Positions 16,603 to 25,362 of a DNA stretch of 64,000 nt are shown piece after piece. Numbering within the stretch: position 1 is the first letter of the stretch; each line of letters begins with the position of its first letter. Below the pieces are notes generated by a model. It did not search any database. It had not been told where the DNA came from and saw nothing but the letters and a program-made list of their open reading frames with translations. Location of the stretch: positions 864,414 to 928,413 of the forward strand of contig NZ_LMCW01000012.1 in assembly GCF_001424945.1 (NCBI RefSeq). Direction: 5' to 3'. Made by a program: the position numbers and the translations under genes. This DNA is from Rhizobium sp. Root1203. GTDB taxonomy: Bacteria > Pseudomonadota > Alphaproteobacteria > Rhizobiales > Rhizobiaceae.

Positions 16603-17505
16603 ATGAGCCGCCAGGACGTCAACCGGTCGGGAGAGATGGAGGTCTTCGTTCGTGCGGTCGAACTCGGTGGCTTCTCGGCCGCCGCTCGAGCCTGCCGCAT
16701 GACGCCCTCGGCCGTCAGCAAGCTTGTTGGGCGGCTTGAAACCCGTCTCGGCGCTCGCCTCGTCCATCGCTCGACCCGCAAGCTGCAGCTGACGCCGGAA
16801 GGCTGCGCCTTCTACGAGCGCAGCGTCTCGATCCTCGCCGATATCGCCGAGGCCGAGCGCTACGCCTCGGCCGGCGAGCGCGCGGCCGGCCCCATCCGCA
16901 TCAACACCAGCGGATCGTTCGGCAATCACGTCCTGGCACCGCTCGTCCCGAATTTCCTCGCACTCCATCCAGCCGTTACGCTCGACGTCTCGCACACCGA
17001 CAGGGTTATCGACCTTCTGGACGATCGAGCCGATGTCGCCATCCGTGCCGGGCCGTTGAGGAGTTCCACCCTGATTGCCCGCAAGCTCGGCGCCGCCCGC
17101 AAGATCATCGTCGCGTCGCCGGACTATCTGCAGCGCCACGGCACACCGGGGTCCGCCTCCGAGTTGCAAGGCCACTGCCGCATCGGCTTTTCCTATGCAC
17201 GGAGTGTCGAGGGCTGGCCCGTCAGACAGGACGGCGAAACCGTGACGCTGCCGGTCACGCCGGGCGTTCAGGTCGGGGACGGCGAGGCAATGCGATACAT
17301 GGCGTTGTCGGGTGCCGGTCTTGCACGGCTGACCGCCTTCGCCGTCCGCGCAGACGTCGACGCCGGGCGGCTGGTCCCGGTGCTCGAGGAGATCAATCCC
17401 GGCGAAACCGAGGAATTCCATGCCGTCTACATCGGCCAGGGCGGTCCGCTGCCCGCGCGCGTTCGCGCCTTGCTTGATTTTCTGGCAGAACATGTCCGGC
17501 TCTGA
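16603..17505 (+). CDS. LysR-type transcriptional regulator
   Basis: A 300-residue regulator. Residues about 10-70 form the winged helix-turn-helix (MEVFVRAVELGGFSAAARA, TPSAVSKLVGRLE, RSTRKLQLTPEG), and 95-297 the ligand-binding fold of the CrgA/DsdC-like subgroup with RINTSGSFGNHVLAPLVP. It reads away from the aldo/keto reductase gene. The 92-base divergent spacer must carry both promoters and its binding site, although I could not single out one T-N11-A box with confidence. The likely target is the reductase gene, perhaps also the downstream oxidase; the effector is unknown. Confidence 0.92.
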   Translation: MSRQDVNRSGEMEVFVRAVELGGFSAAARACRMTPSAVSKLVGRLETRLGARLVHRSTRKLQLTPEGCAFYERSVSILADIAEAERYASAGERAAGPIRINTSGSFGNHVLAPLVPNFLALHPAVTLDVSHTDRVIDLLDDRADVAIRAGPLRSSTLIARKLGAARKIIVASPDYLQRHGTPGSASELQGHCRIGFSYARSVEGWPVRQDGETVTLPVTPGVQVGDGEAMRYMALSGAGLARLTAFAVRADVDAGRLVPVLEEINPGETEEFHAVYIGQGGPLPARVRALLDFLAEHVRL

Positions 17506-17667
17506 AGACGTTCGCAGGCAGATTTTCGCAATTGACCCCCGGTATCGCCCCAGCCTATACCGCCTCGATCCATTCGGCGTCTCCAGCCGGTTTTTCGCTC
17601 AGCCAGTTGCGGTCCCCCTGCTCCGCGTCGCATCGACCGGGGTATCCGCCGGCAGGACAGTAACGGG

Positions 17668-18765
17668 ATGATACCGTTGAAAGACGTCGACAGCCTGCTT
17701 CGAAAGCTCAGCCCGCCGCGCTGGGCGCTGCTGCTGTTCATGTCGACGGTTCTCGTTGTCGGCCTCGAAATGCTAGGCTTGCCTGCCTCCCTGCTTATCG
17801 GACCAATGGTCGCCGCGATCGTCCTTGCGCTGTCCGTCGGCCAGGGTTCGCTTCGTATCCCACGCTGGCCGTTGCTGTTCGGCCAGGCGCTCGTCGGCAT
17901 GCTCATGGCGCGAGCCATCACGGTGGACATCCTGCAGACGATGGCGACGGACGCACCGCTTTTCCTATCGATGATTTTCTCCGTCATCGTCATTGCTGCC
18001 CTGCTCGGCTGGGTGCTGACGCGCTGGCAGGTTCTGCCGGGAACGACGGCCGTTTGGGGGTCGTCTCCCGGCGCGGCATCGGCGATGGTCATCATGTCCG
18101 AGGCCTATGGAGCCGATGCGCGCCTTGTCGCCTTCATGCAGTACCTGCGCGTCGTCTTCGTTGCAGTCGCTGCCTCCGTCGTCTCCCGCCTCTGGGTCGC
18201 GGCCGACGGCGGCGAACCGCCGGCGCTGATCCTCTTTCCGCCGGTCGACTGGCCAGCCCTTGCAGCAACGATCGCGCTGACATGTCTGGCCGCCTACGCC
18301 GCCGTTCGCTTTCGCATTGCGGGGGGCACCATCATCGTTCCGCTGGCGCTGGGCTCGCTGCTGCAGGGCCTCGGCCTTCTTAGGATCGAACTGCCGATGT
18401 GGCTGCTGGCGATCAGCTACGCGCTGATCGGCTGGAGCATCGGCCTGCGCTTCACGCGCGGCATCATCATGCACGCAGCCCGTGCCCTGCCCCGCGTGGC
18501 AGGCTCCATCGTGCTTCTGATGTCGCTGTGCGGCTGCATGGCCTTTGCCCTGCACAGGTTCGCAGGCGTCGATCCCCTGACGGCCTACCTCGCCACCAGC
18601 CCCGGCGGCGCCGATTCCGTCGCCATCATCGCGGCATCCAGCGACGTCGACGTGCCTTTCGTCATGGCCATGCAGACGGGCCGTTTTCTGGTGATCCTGT
18701 TTACCGGACCGATGCTCGCCCGTTTTATTGCCCGACGCTCGGGTCTGGCGGAAAATCCCGCCTGA
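17668..18765 (+). CDS. AbrB family membrane protein
   Basis: A 365-residue polytopic inner-membrane protein of the AbrB/PF05145 family (named after E. coli AbrB, unrelated to the Bacillus regulator, and often mis-annotated as ammonia monooxygenase). About ten hydrophobic helices are visible, arranged as two repeats. Each repeat ends with a Gly-rich segment: VWGSSPGAASAMVIMSEAYGAD (first copy, only partly quoted motif SSPGAASAM) and TSPGGADSVAIIAA. It is probably a transporter of unknown substrate. It follows the LysR gene on the same strand after 162 bases, and its last 41 bases overlap the end of the convergent broken AraC gene. Confidence 0.85.
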   Translation: MIPLKDVDSLLRKLSPPRWALLLFMSTVLVVGLEMLGLPASLLIGPMVAAIVLALSVGQGSLRIPRWPLLFGQALVGMLMARAITVDILQTMATDAPLFLSMIFSVIVIAALLGWVLTRWQVLPGTTAVWGSSPGAASAMVIMSEAYGADARLVAFMQYLRVVFVAVAASVVSRLWVAADGGEPPALILFPPVDWPALAATIALTCLAAYAAVRFRIAGGTIIVPLALGSLLQGLGLLRIELPMWLLAISYALIGWSIGLRFTRGIIMHAARALPRVAGSIVLLMSLCGCMAFALHRFAGVDPLTAYLATSPGGADSVAIIAASSDVDVPFVMAMQTGRFLVILFTGPMLARFIARRSGLAENPA

Positions 18766-19610
18766 GGCCCGCCCATTGGCCGGGCGTCATGCCGTAGGCC
18801 TTCTTGAAGTGGCGGTTGAGATGACTCTGGTCGGCAAAGCCTGTGGCGGCCGCCACCTCTGCCAGTCCGTCTCCCGAACCGATCATCGCGCGCGCCCGCT
18901 GCAGGCGACGCATCAGGAGATAGCGATGCGGGCTGGTGGCGAAGGCTGCACGAAAGTGCCGCGCCAGCGCAAAGCGGTCGAGGCCCGTCACCGCCTCGAG
19001 TTCGCCGGAACGAACCGTCCTTGTGGCATGTGCCTCAAGGTATTCCCGCGCCAGTCGCGCTCTGCGCCACGCCACGTTGCCGAGCGGCCGCTCCGGCGTG
19101 TGGGCATGCCTCGCGAGGCCTCCCGCCACCCTCGTTAAAATCGTCGACAAACAGTTCATCGAGTTCACGGTCCAGTTCGCCAAGCGCTGCCAGCAGCGTG
19201 CCTGCCAACAGCCGGTCCCCGATGACCGGCTCATCGACAAAAGGCAGTCCGATCCCCTGTGCCTCGAGACAGTCGACGACGAGCGAGGGCTCAAGATAGA
19301 GCATTCGATATTGCAGCCCGTCATTGGTTCCGGCACCGCCGTCATGCTCTTCGTCGGGATGCAGGACGATCACCTGCCCCGGCAGGCTGAACCGCCGCTC
19401 GCCACGATAGGAAAAAGCCTGCACGCCCTTGATCGTCACCCCGAGCGCGTAGGTGTCGTGTCGGTGCGGCTCGAACGCGTTGCCGGCGAATTGCGCTTCG
19501 ATGCGCTCGATGCCGGGGAAGGCAGGCGCAGTCGTGATGCCGTCCGCGCTGCGCTCGGTGCACAAACGTTCAAGACCCTCGAAGACGTGACTGTTTAGAT
19601 CCTGGCTCAA
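18725..19610 (-). pseudogene. AraC-family transcriptional regulator, split by a frameshift
   Basis: Two overlapping frames encode halves of one regulator. The 5' half (from 19610) encodes a cupin-like ligand-binding domain, with EPHRHDTYALGVTIKG and LPGQVIVLHPDEEHDG. The 3' half (to 18725) encodes two helix-turn-helix units (LARHFRAAFATSPHRYLL and LAEVAAATGFADQSHLNRHFK). The frames join at a TTTT run (+ strand 19137-19140). Removing one T gives VDD-LTRVAGGLARHA, a smooth family-like junction and a 294-residue protein. So this is either a one-base insertion in a homopolymer (true inactivation or phase variation) or a sequencing error. It is divergent from the DUF2000 gene, its likely target. 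Confidence 0.85.
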
Positions 19611-19645
19611 CGCGACTTTCGAACCCGCATGAAAGAGACTGGGCT

Positions 19646-20053
19646 ATGTTTGATACCAAAATTGCGATCGTCCTGCGAAACAATCTTCAATCCTGGCAGA
19701 AGCTGAATGTCACCGCCTTCCTGATGAGCGGCATTGCCGGTCAGAACCCGGAGATACTGGGCGAAGCCTACAAGGATCGCACCGGCAATCTCTACAATCC
19801 GCTGTCGATCCAGCCAATCATCGTCCTCTCGGCGGGAGACGAGACGATGTCGACGATCCACCGCCGTTCGCTGGAGCGAGGCATCATCTCATCCTTGTTC
19901 ATCGAAGAGATGTTCGCGACCGGCCACGACGTCGCCAACCGGGCTGTGTTTGCCGAGTATGGACCGCAGGACGCCAAGGTCGTGGGCATCGCCATGAGGG
20001 CGGAAAAGAAGATCGTCGACAAGATCACCAAGGGTGCGACGATGCATCAGTAA
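19646..20053 (+). CDS. DUF2000 family protein
   Basis: A 135-residue cytosolic protein. MFDTKIAIVLRNNLQSWQKLN at the start (motif KIAIVLR-x4-WQKLN) and GEAYKDRTGNLYNPL are the hallmark segments of DUF2000; the function is unknown. The central part, PIIVLSAGDETM then IHRRSLERGI, suggests a compact alpha/beta fold with a Rossmann-like core. It starts 35 bases from the divergent AraC-type gene, which suggests that the regulator controls it. A strong bidirectional hairpin follows the stop codon. Confidence 0.88.
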   Translation: MFDTKIAIVLRNNLQSWQKLNVTAFLMSGIAGQNPEILGEAYKDRTGNLYNPLSIQPIIVLSAGDETMSTIHRRSLERGIISSLFIEEMFATGHDVANRAVFAEYGPQDAKVVGIAMRAEKKIVDKITKGATMHQ

Positions 20054-20057
20054 TGAA

Positions 20058-20083
20058 AAACGGCCGGCGACTGCCGGCCGTTT
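20058..20083. terminator. Bidirectional terminator between DUF2000 gene and OmpA-like lipoprotein gene
   Basis: A perfect 11-bp stem, AAACGGCCGGC / GCCGGCCGTTT with loop GACT. The minus strand continues into five T residues, and the plus strand has three. It lies between two convergent genes and can serve both. Confidence 0.85.
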
Positions 20084-20103
20084 GTCTCTGGATGCGCCTC
20101 TGA

Positions 20104-20769
20104 TCAGCTCTGGGTGACCGGAGCGATCTGGATTTCGACGCGTCGGTTCTGTGCGCGGCCGGCTTCCGTCGCGTTGGAAGCAACCGGCTGCGACGGGCCG
20201 AAGCCGACGGCCGAAACGCGGCGCGCGTCGACACCCTGCGTGCCGAGATAATCGGCGACCGACATGGCTCGGCGCTGCGACAGATCCTGATTGTGCTGCA
20301 GGCTGCCCGTGGAATCGGTGTGCCCGTTGACGTCGATCAGCGTGCGGTTGAATTTGCGCAGGACGATCGCGACCGAGTTCAGCGTCGGATAGAAACCGGA
20401 CTTCACGGCATCCTGATCGACGTCGAAGGTAATGTTCGACGGCATGTTGAGGATGATGTTGTCGCCATTTCGGGTGACCGAAATACCGGTGCCCTGAAGC
20501 TGCGCACGCAGTTCGGATTCCTGCTGGTCCATGTAGTTGCCGATCGCGCCGCCTGCGAGCGCGCCGACGCCCGCGCCGATCAGCGCCGCGTTGCGCCGTC
20601 CGACCGGCGAGCCGCCGACGGCAAGGCCGGCCAGCGCGCCAACCCCGGCGCCGAGCAGCGCGCCGCCCGAGGTGCTCGACATCTTCTGCTGGCCCGTATA
20701 GGGGTCGGTCGTGGTGCATGCGCTGAGGTAGGTCGCGGCAATGGCCAAAAGTATGAATTTCTTGATCAT
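20104..20769 (-). CDS. OmpA family lipoprotein
   Basis: A 221-residue outer-membrane lipoprotein that probably ties the outer membrane to peptidoglycan. The signal peptide ends in a lipobox LSAC, so Cys18 would be acylated. Residues about 35-80 form a glycine zipper (GGALLGAGVGALAGLAVGG and a second copy), which may insert in a membrane. The OmpA-like domain (about 105-215) has the peptidoglycan-binding segment NGHTDSTGS and the conserved NRRVEI. The ATG at 20769 has GGAGAT upstream; a longer frame adds 51 residues that do not resemble a signal peptide. It stands alone between convergent and co-directional neighbours. Confidence 0.92.
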   Translation of the reverse strand: MIKKFILLAIAATYLSACTTTDPYTGQQKMSSTSGGALLGAGVGALAGLAVGGSPVGRRNAALIGAGVGALAGGAIGNYMDQQESELRAQLQGTGISVTRNGDNIILNMPSNITFDVDQDAVKSGFYPTLNSVAIVLRKFNRTLIDVNGHTDSTGSLQHNQDLSQRRAMSVADYLGTQGVDARRVSAVGFGPSQPVASNATEAGRAQNRRVEIQIAPVTQS

Positions 20770-20968
20770 GGACAGGCAAATCTCCAGTTCGAATGGTGAT
20801 GCGAGCAGTATTAAGGAATGCGGCAACAAAATGAAGCAGTTGCCTTCGATACTGGAAATTCGGTGAATTGCACAGACGCCGAGGTTGGTCATCGCAATTA
20901 TGTTACACACGGCGCGAAGCAACGCCGCCCGCCGGCAATGGCGGACGGCGTTCGAAAACGAACGGGCT

Positions 20969-21964
20969 TCAGAGGTTCTGGAAAAGCTGTCGGACGGTGT
21001 CGTAGGTGGCGTTGGCGATGTTGAGTGACTGCAGGGCGAGCTGCTGCTGGGTCTGCAGCGCCGTCAGGCGGCTCGACCGTTCCTCCATGTCAGCATCGAT
21101 CAACCGGCTGATGCCGCGCGAATAGGAGTCGTCGAGAGATTGAGCGAAATCGTTCTGCAGCGTGATGCGCTTCTCGAGCGCCCCGAAGGACGCGCCGACG
21201 GTGGTCATCTGACCGAGCATCTTGTCGACGACGGCAATCATTTCGTTGACTTGGCTCGACGTCGTGCTTGCGGACACGCCGATCTCGACCTGCCCGGTCG
21301 TATTGCCCGCGCTCTTCAACATGACGTAATTCTGGGAGGCGCCCGCTTCCGTCGAGAAATACTGCGATGTGAGGACACCGTATTCTCCCGTTCCGGTCGT
21401 GCGATCGTCGATAAGGTATCGCGCGTCCTTTGAGGACGTCAAACCCACGGGAGCAAGATCGACATCGTAGCTCAGCGTTCCGACCGAAACGGTTCCATCG
21501 GCATAGCGAGTGAAGGATGCCGGAATCTCCCTGGGTTTTGACGGATCGTCCGCATCGTCGATCGCCACCCAATTGTCCGAATTGAATGTCGCCGATTGGG
21601 AAACCGAGCGCAGCTGCGCCTTCAGCTGGGTGATATCGTCGTTGACCTTGTCCTTGTCGACGCCGGATTCGGTTGCGGCAACGAGCTTGGCCTTGATCTG
21701 GCTGACGAGATCGATGGAGCTGTCGATCGCGGCGTTGGCGGTGTCCATTGTCGCCGCAGCCAGGCCGAGGGCATCGCGGATCGCCGATTGAGCTGCCTGG
21801 TCGGACTTCAGTATGGAACTGATCGCCCAATAGGCGCCGTTGTCGGACGCCTTCTCGACCCTGAGGCCAGTCGTAACCTGCCTTTGGGTCTCTGTCATAC
21901 TACGACCGATGTCACGCAATACATAAAGCGCGGCATCCACTGAGGTGCGCCGATAAATACTCAC
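20969..21964 (-). CDS. Divergent flagellin
   Basis: A filament-type subunit of 331 residues if translation begins at GTG 21964, which has GGAG ten bases upstream. The N-terminal D0/D1 helices (TETQRQVTTGLRVEKASDNGAYW) and the C-terminal D1/D0 helices (LIDADMEERSSRLTALQTQQQ, then LNIANATYDTVRQLF) are conserved, and the central domain is short. Unlike normal rhizobial flagellins, which begin MTSILTN, it begins SIYRRTSVDAALYVL. No other flagellar gene is in the window. An in-frame ATG lies 22 codons upstream (22030), but it would add residues with no flagellin character. It is probably a minor or specialised filament protein; whether it is exported is unknown. Confidence 0.85.
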   Translation of the reverse strand: MSIYRRTSVDAALYVLRDIGRSMTETQRQVTTGLRVEKASDNGAYWAISSILKSDQAAQSAIRDALGLAAATMDTANAAIDSSIDLVSQIKAKLVAATESGVDKDKVNDDITQLKAQLRSVSQSATFNSDNWVAIDDADDPSKPREIPASFTRYADGTVSVGTLSYDVDLAPVGLTSSKDARYLIDDRTTGTGEYGVLTSQYFSTEAGASQNYVMLKSAGNTTGQVEIGVSASTTSSQVNEMIAVVDKMLGQMTTVGASFGALEKRITLQNDFAQSLDDSYSRGISRLIDADMEERSSRLTALQTQQQLALQSLNIANATYDTVRQLFQNL

Positions 21965-22206
21965 GGATACTGAACTCCGAACACAACAATACGCAACTGA
22001 TACAAATGAACCGGTACCGCGGACATTCATGTCCGGGAGCGCCAAACAACGGCGCCAGCGGTCCTCCTACACGCTGGAGGATCCTTTCGGTTTCTACGGC
22101 TTATGATTACCGCGCATGCTTAAAAAACAACTAAGGGTGAGGGATTATTTATCGTGTTTGCCAACCTGCCATAAACCATAGGCACTCCTCCCGCAGTCTG
22201 CAGCCC
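21965..22206. other. Intergenic region upstream of the flagellin gene
   Basis: This region holds no gene. It contains a perfect palindrome GGACAT-TC-ATGTCC (22021-22034), an inverted repeat built on TCCTCC/GGAGGA (22060-22083), and an AT-rich tract around 22110-22155 that could carry a promoter. The palindrome lies about 60 bases before the flagellin start and could be an operator. Confidence 0.5.
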
Positions 22207-25200
22207 TCATTCAGCAGCTTCCAGCCGCCCCGATTTCGTCACGGCACGCGGCCGCGACGCATGGGCCATCTCCTCGTGCAGGCGCGCCTCTTCGTGGGCG
22301 TGAGGCTTGGCGAAGCGGGCAACCAGCAGATAGGCAACGGGGGTGATGAAGAGCGTAACCAGCGTTGCAAAACCAAGTCCGCCGACGATCACCCATCCAA
22401 GCGCAATGCGGGCCTCGGCGCCGGCACCCTGTGCGAAGACCAGCGGAACGCCCCCAAGAATGGTTGCAATCATCGTCATCATCACGGGGCGCAGGCGCAG
22501 CTCGCAGGCTCTCTCGATGGATGTGCGCACGTCCACGCCGCGGTCGCGCAGCTGATTGGCGAACTCGACGATGAGGATTCCGTTCTTCGCCATGACGCCG
22601 ACGAGGAGCACGAGCCCGATCTGGCTGTAGATGTTGAGACTGGATCCCGTGATGACAAGCGCGAAAACGGCGCAGGCAAGACCGAGCGGCACCGTCGACA
22701 TGATGATGACCGAGGAGAGCACGCTTTCGAACTGGGCCGCCAGCACCAGGAAGATGATGACGATCGCGAAGCCGAAGGTGAGTGCCATACCGCTCGAGTT
22801 CTCTTCCAGCGTTGCGGCCTCGGCGAGCGGCAGCAGGCGTGCACCGGGCGGCATGAGCGGCTGCGCGAGTTCCGTCACCTCTTTCACGGCATTGCCGAGC
22901 GACATTCCGTTCTTGAGACCTGCGGCTATTGCCACCGATGCGAGCTGGTGTTCCCGATTGAGTTCCGGCGCGACGGAACTCTCGACCAGCGAAGCGATCA
23001 CCGACATCGGCACGATCTTGCCGTCGCCCGTCTTCAGGAAGACGTTCTCGAGATCGGTCGGATCGTCCAGCGGGCGGGTGCTGGACGTCAGGAGAACGGG
23101 ATAAGCGTCGCCCTTCACGAACACATCGACGACGGAACGGCCTTCAAGCAGCGACTGCATGGCCATGGAAAGGCCTGTTATGTCGATGCCGAGATCGGAA
23201 GCACGCTCGCGATCGATCGTCACCGACACCTGAGCCTGTGACGGCTCGTTCGTCAGCCGCGGTGTGTCGTAGTGCCCGGTGGCATCGAGCACCTGCACCA
23301 ACTGCACTGCAGCTGCCGTGAGGGCTTCGTGATTGTTGCCGATCAACGCCATCTGCACGCCGTTGCCGGCACCCCGGATGCGAAGGCTGTTTGACTGTAT
23401 CGCATTGCCGCGAAGCGCCGGCACCTTGCTGGCGGCACGATTGATGTCGGAAACGATCTCGGACTGCGTGCGGTGACGATCGCCCCACGGGGCAAGCGTC
23501 AGGACCATGAAGCCGCTATTGGCCTGCCCACCCTGACCCGAGATCGAGAAGATGTTGCGGATATCTCCGCTGTCCACCAGGGGCTGCAGGTATTCCTCGA
23601 CCAATTGCAACTTGTCGCGGGTATACTCGAGGCTCGATCCCTGCGGCGTCGTCAGCCGCATCATCACCATCGCCCGGTCCTCCGCTGGTGTCAGCTCGCT
23701 CTTCACCGTCGAAAACACCAGCACGGCGGCGGCGGCAAACATCACCGAAAACACGACGACGACGAACGGCGCATTCAGGCAGGCACGCAAACCCGCCTTG
23801 TAGGCTCGGGCAAAGAGGTCGCCGAACCGGCCGAGAAGCCCGTGATCTTCAAGCATCTCCTTTGTCAGCATGCGCGACGCCAGCATCGGACAGAGCGTCA
23901 GCGCCACGATCGAGGAAAGACCGACCGAAAAGGCGAGAACGAAGCCGAACTCGCGGAACAAGCCACCCACCTGCCCCGGCAGGAACGACAGCGGAATGAA
24001 CACTGCGGCAAGCGTCGCAGTGGTGGCAACGACCGCAAAGAAGACTTCGCGCGTACCGAGCACGGCGGCTGCACGCGGCCCCATGCCCTCGCTGCGGCGG
24101 CGAACGATGTTCTCCAGAACGACGATTGCATCGTCCACGACCAGGCCCGTCGCCAGCACGATGGCCAGCAGTGTCAGGATGTTGATCGAAAATCCGACCA
24201 TGTAGATCGCCGCCAGCGTACCGATCAGCGCCACGGGCATGCTGACTGCCGGAATGATCGTGGCGCGCCAGTCCCGCAGAAACAGGTAGATGACCGCCGT
24301 GACGATGACCGCGGCGAGGATGAGCGCCAGCACGACCTCGTGGATCGCCCCCTGGATGAAAACGGCGTCATCGCTGGTGATGGCGATCCGCGTGCCTTCC
24401 GGCAGCGTTTTGGAAAGCTGCGCGACGGCATCCTTGATGCCGTTGGAGATGTTCAGCGTGTTCGATTGCGCCTGGCGGATGATACCAAGTCCGATGCCCG
24501 GAACACCGTTGGAGCGTAGCGCCGTCTGCCCGTCGCGCGGTCCGAGCGTGACGTTGGCCACATCGCCAAGCCGTACCCGGTTCTGCAGGATGACGTTGGC
24601 GAAATCCTCGGGCGTTTGAAGGCTCGCCATGGCGCGGACGACGATCGTCTGCGTCGGGCTCTTCAGCGATCCGGCCGGCACGTCGAGGGCGGCACTCGAG
24701 AGCGCTTTGGTGAGATCGCCGACCGTCAGGCCACGGCTCGCAAGTTCGCTCTGGTTGACGTCGACGCGGAAAACCTTCTCCTGGTCGCCGTAGCTTTCGA
24801 CGTCGGCAACGCCCTCGACGGACGCCAGCCGGTCGACCACTTCGTTCTCCACCAGGAGGGTGAGATCGTCCATGTTGAGTTTGGTGGAGGTGACGGCGAG
24901 ACGCATGATCGGTTGGGAATCAGAATCCGCCTTGACGATCTGCGGCGCGTCGGCGTCCTCGGGCAACCTGTCCGTGATCCGGCCGATCGCATCGCGCACG
25001 TCATTTGCGGCGACGGCGAGATCGATGGAATCCGAAAACTCCAGAGTAACCCTGCTCTGGCCGAACTGTGAGCTCGACGAGATAGACTTCAGGCCGCTCA
25101 CCCGCGCGACCGCGCCCTCGATCACCTTCGTCAGCTCCTGGTCGATCGTCTGCGGCGACGCCCCATCGAAGGTCGTTCGAACAGTTACGACGGGCCGGTC

Positions 25201-25362
25201 GACGTCCGGCAGCTCGCGAACCTCGATACCGACATAGGCGGCAAGTCCGGCGACGATCATCAACGTGTTGAAGACAAGGGCCAGAATTGGCCGGCGTACG
25301 AAGAGGGCGGTGAAGCTTTGCTTGCCCGAGACCGGCTTCTCGTCCATGTCGCCCACGTTCAT
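22207..25362 (-). CDS. RND efflux transporter permease (HAE1/AcrB-like)
   Basis: A 1051-residue inner-membrane proton antiporter that pumps drugs or other amphiphiles through a tripartite system. It has the 12-helix layout with two large periplasmic loops. FVRRPILALVFN leads the first helix, and the proton-relay segment GLVVDDAIVVLENI carries the adjacent Asp pair in helix 4. The second half ends with a cytoplasmic His/Glu-rich tail. The ATG at 25362 overlaps the adaptor stop codon (ATGA), so the two are translationally coupled; an apparent extension upstream is antisense of the adaptor frame. No outer-membrane TolC-like gene is nearby, so the system must use one encoded elsewhere. Confidence 0.95.
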   Translation of the reverse strand: MNVGDMDEKPVSGKQSFTALFVRRPILALVFNTLMIVAGLAAYVGIEVRELPDVDRPVVTVRTTFDGASPQTIDQELTKVIEGAVARVSGLKSISSSSQFGQSRVTLEFSDSIDLAVAANDVRDAIGRITDRLPEDADAPQIVKADSDSQPIMRLAVTSTKLNMDDLTLLVENEVVDRLASVEGVADVESYGDQEKVFRVDVNQSELASRGLTVGDLTKALSSAALDVPAGSLKSPTQTIVVRAMASLQTPEDFANVILQNRVRLGDVANVTLGPRDGQTALRSNGVPGIGLGIIRQAQSNTLNISNGIKDAVAQLSKTLPEGTRIAITSDDAVFIQGAIHEVVLALILAAVIVTAVIYLFLRDWRATIIPAVSMPVALIGTLAAIYMVGFSINILTLLAIVLATGLVVDDAIVVLENIVRRRSEGMGPRAAAVLGTREVFFAVVATTATLAAVFIPLSFLPGQVGGLFREFGFVLAFSVGLSSIVALTLCPMLASRMLTKEMLEDHGLLGRFGDLFARAYKAGLRACLNAPFVVVVFSVMFAAAAVLVFSTVKSELTPAEDRAMVMMRLTTPQGSSLEYTRDKLQLVEEYLQPLVDSGDIRNIFSISGQGGQANSGFMVLTLAPWGDRHRTQSEIVSDINRAASKVPALRGNAIQSNSLRIRGAGNGVQMALIGNNHEALTAAAVQLVQVLDATGHYDTPRLTNEPSQAQVSVTIDRERASDLGIDITGLSMAMQSLLEGRSVVDVFVKGDAYPVLLTSSTRPLDDPTDLENVFLKTGDGKIVPMSVIASLVESSVAPELNREHQLASVAIAAGLKNGMSLGNAVKEVTELAQPLMPPGARLLPLAEAATLEENSSGMALTFGFAIVIIFLVLAAQFESVLSSVIIMSTVPLGLACAVFALVITGSSLNIYSQIGLVLLVGVMAKNGILIVEFANQLRDRGVDVRTSIERACELRLRPVMMTMIATILGGVPLVFAQGAGAEARIALGWVIVGGLGFATLVTLFITPVAYLLVARFAKPHAHEEARLHEEMAHASRPRAVTKSGRLEAAE

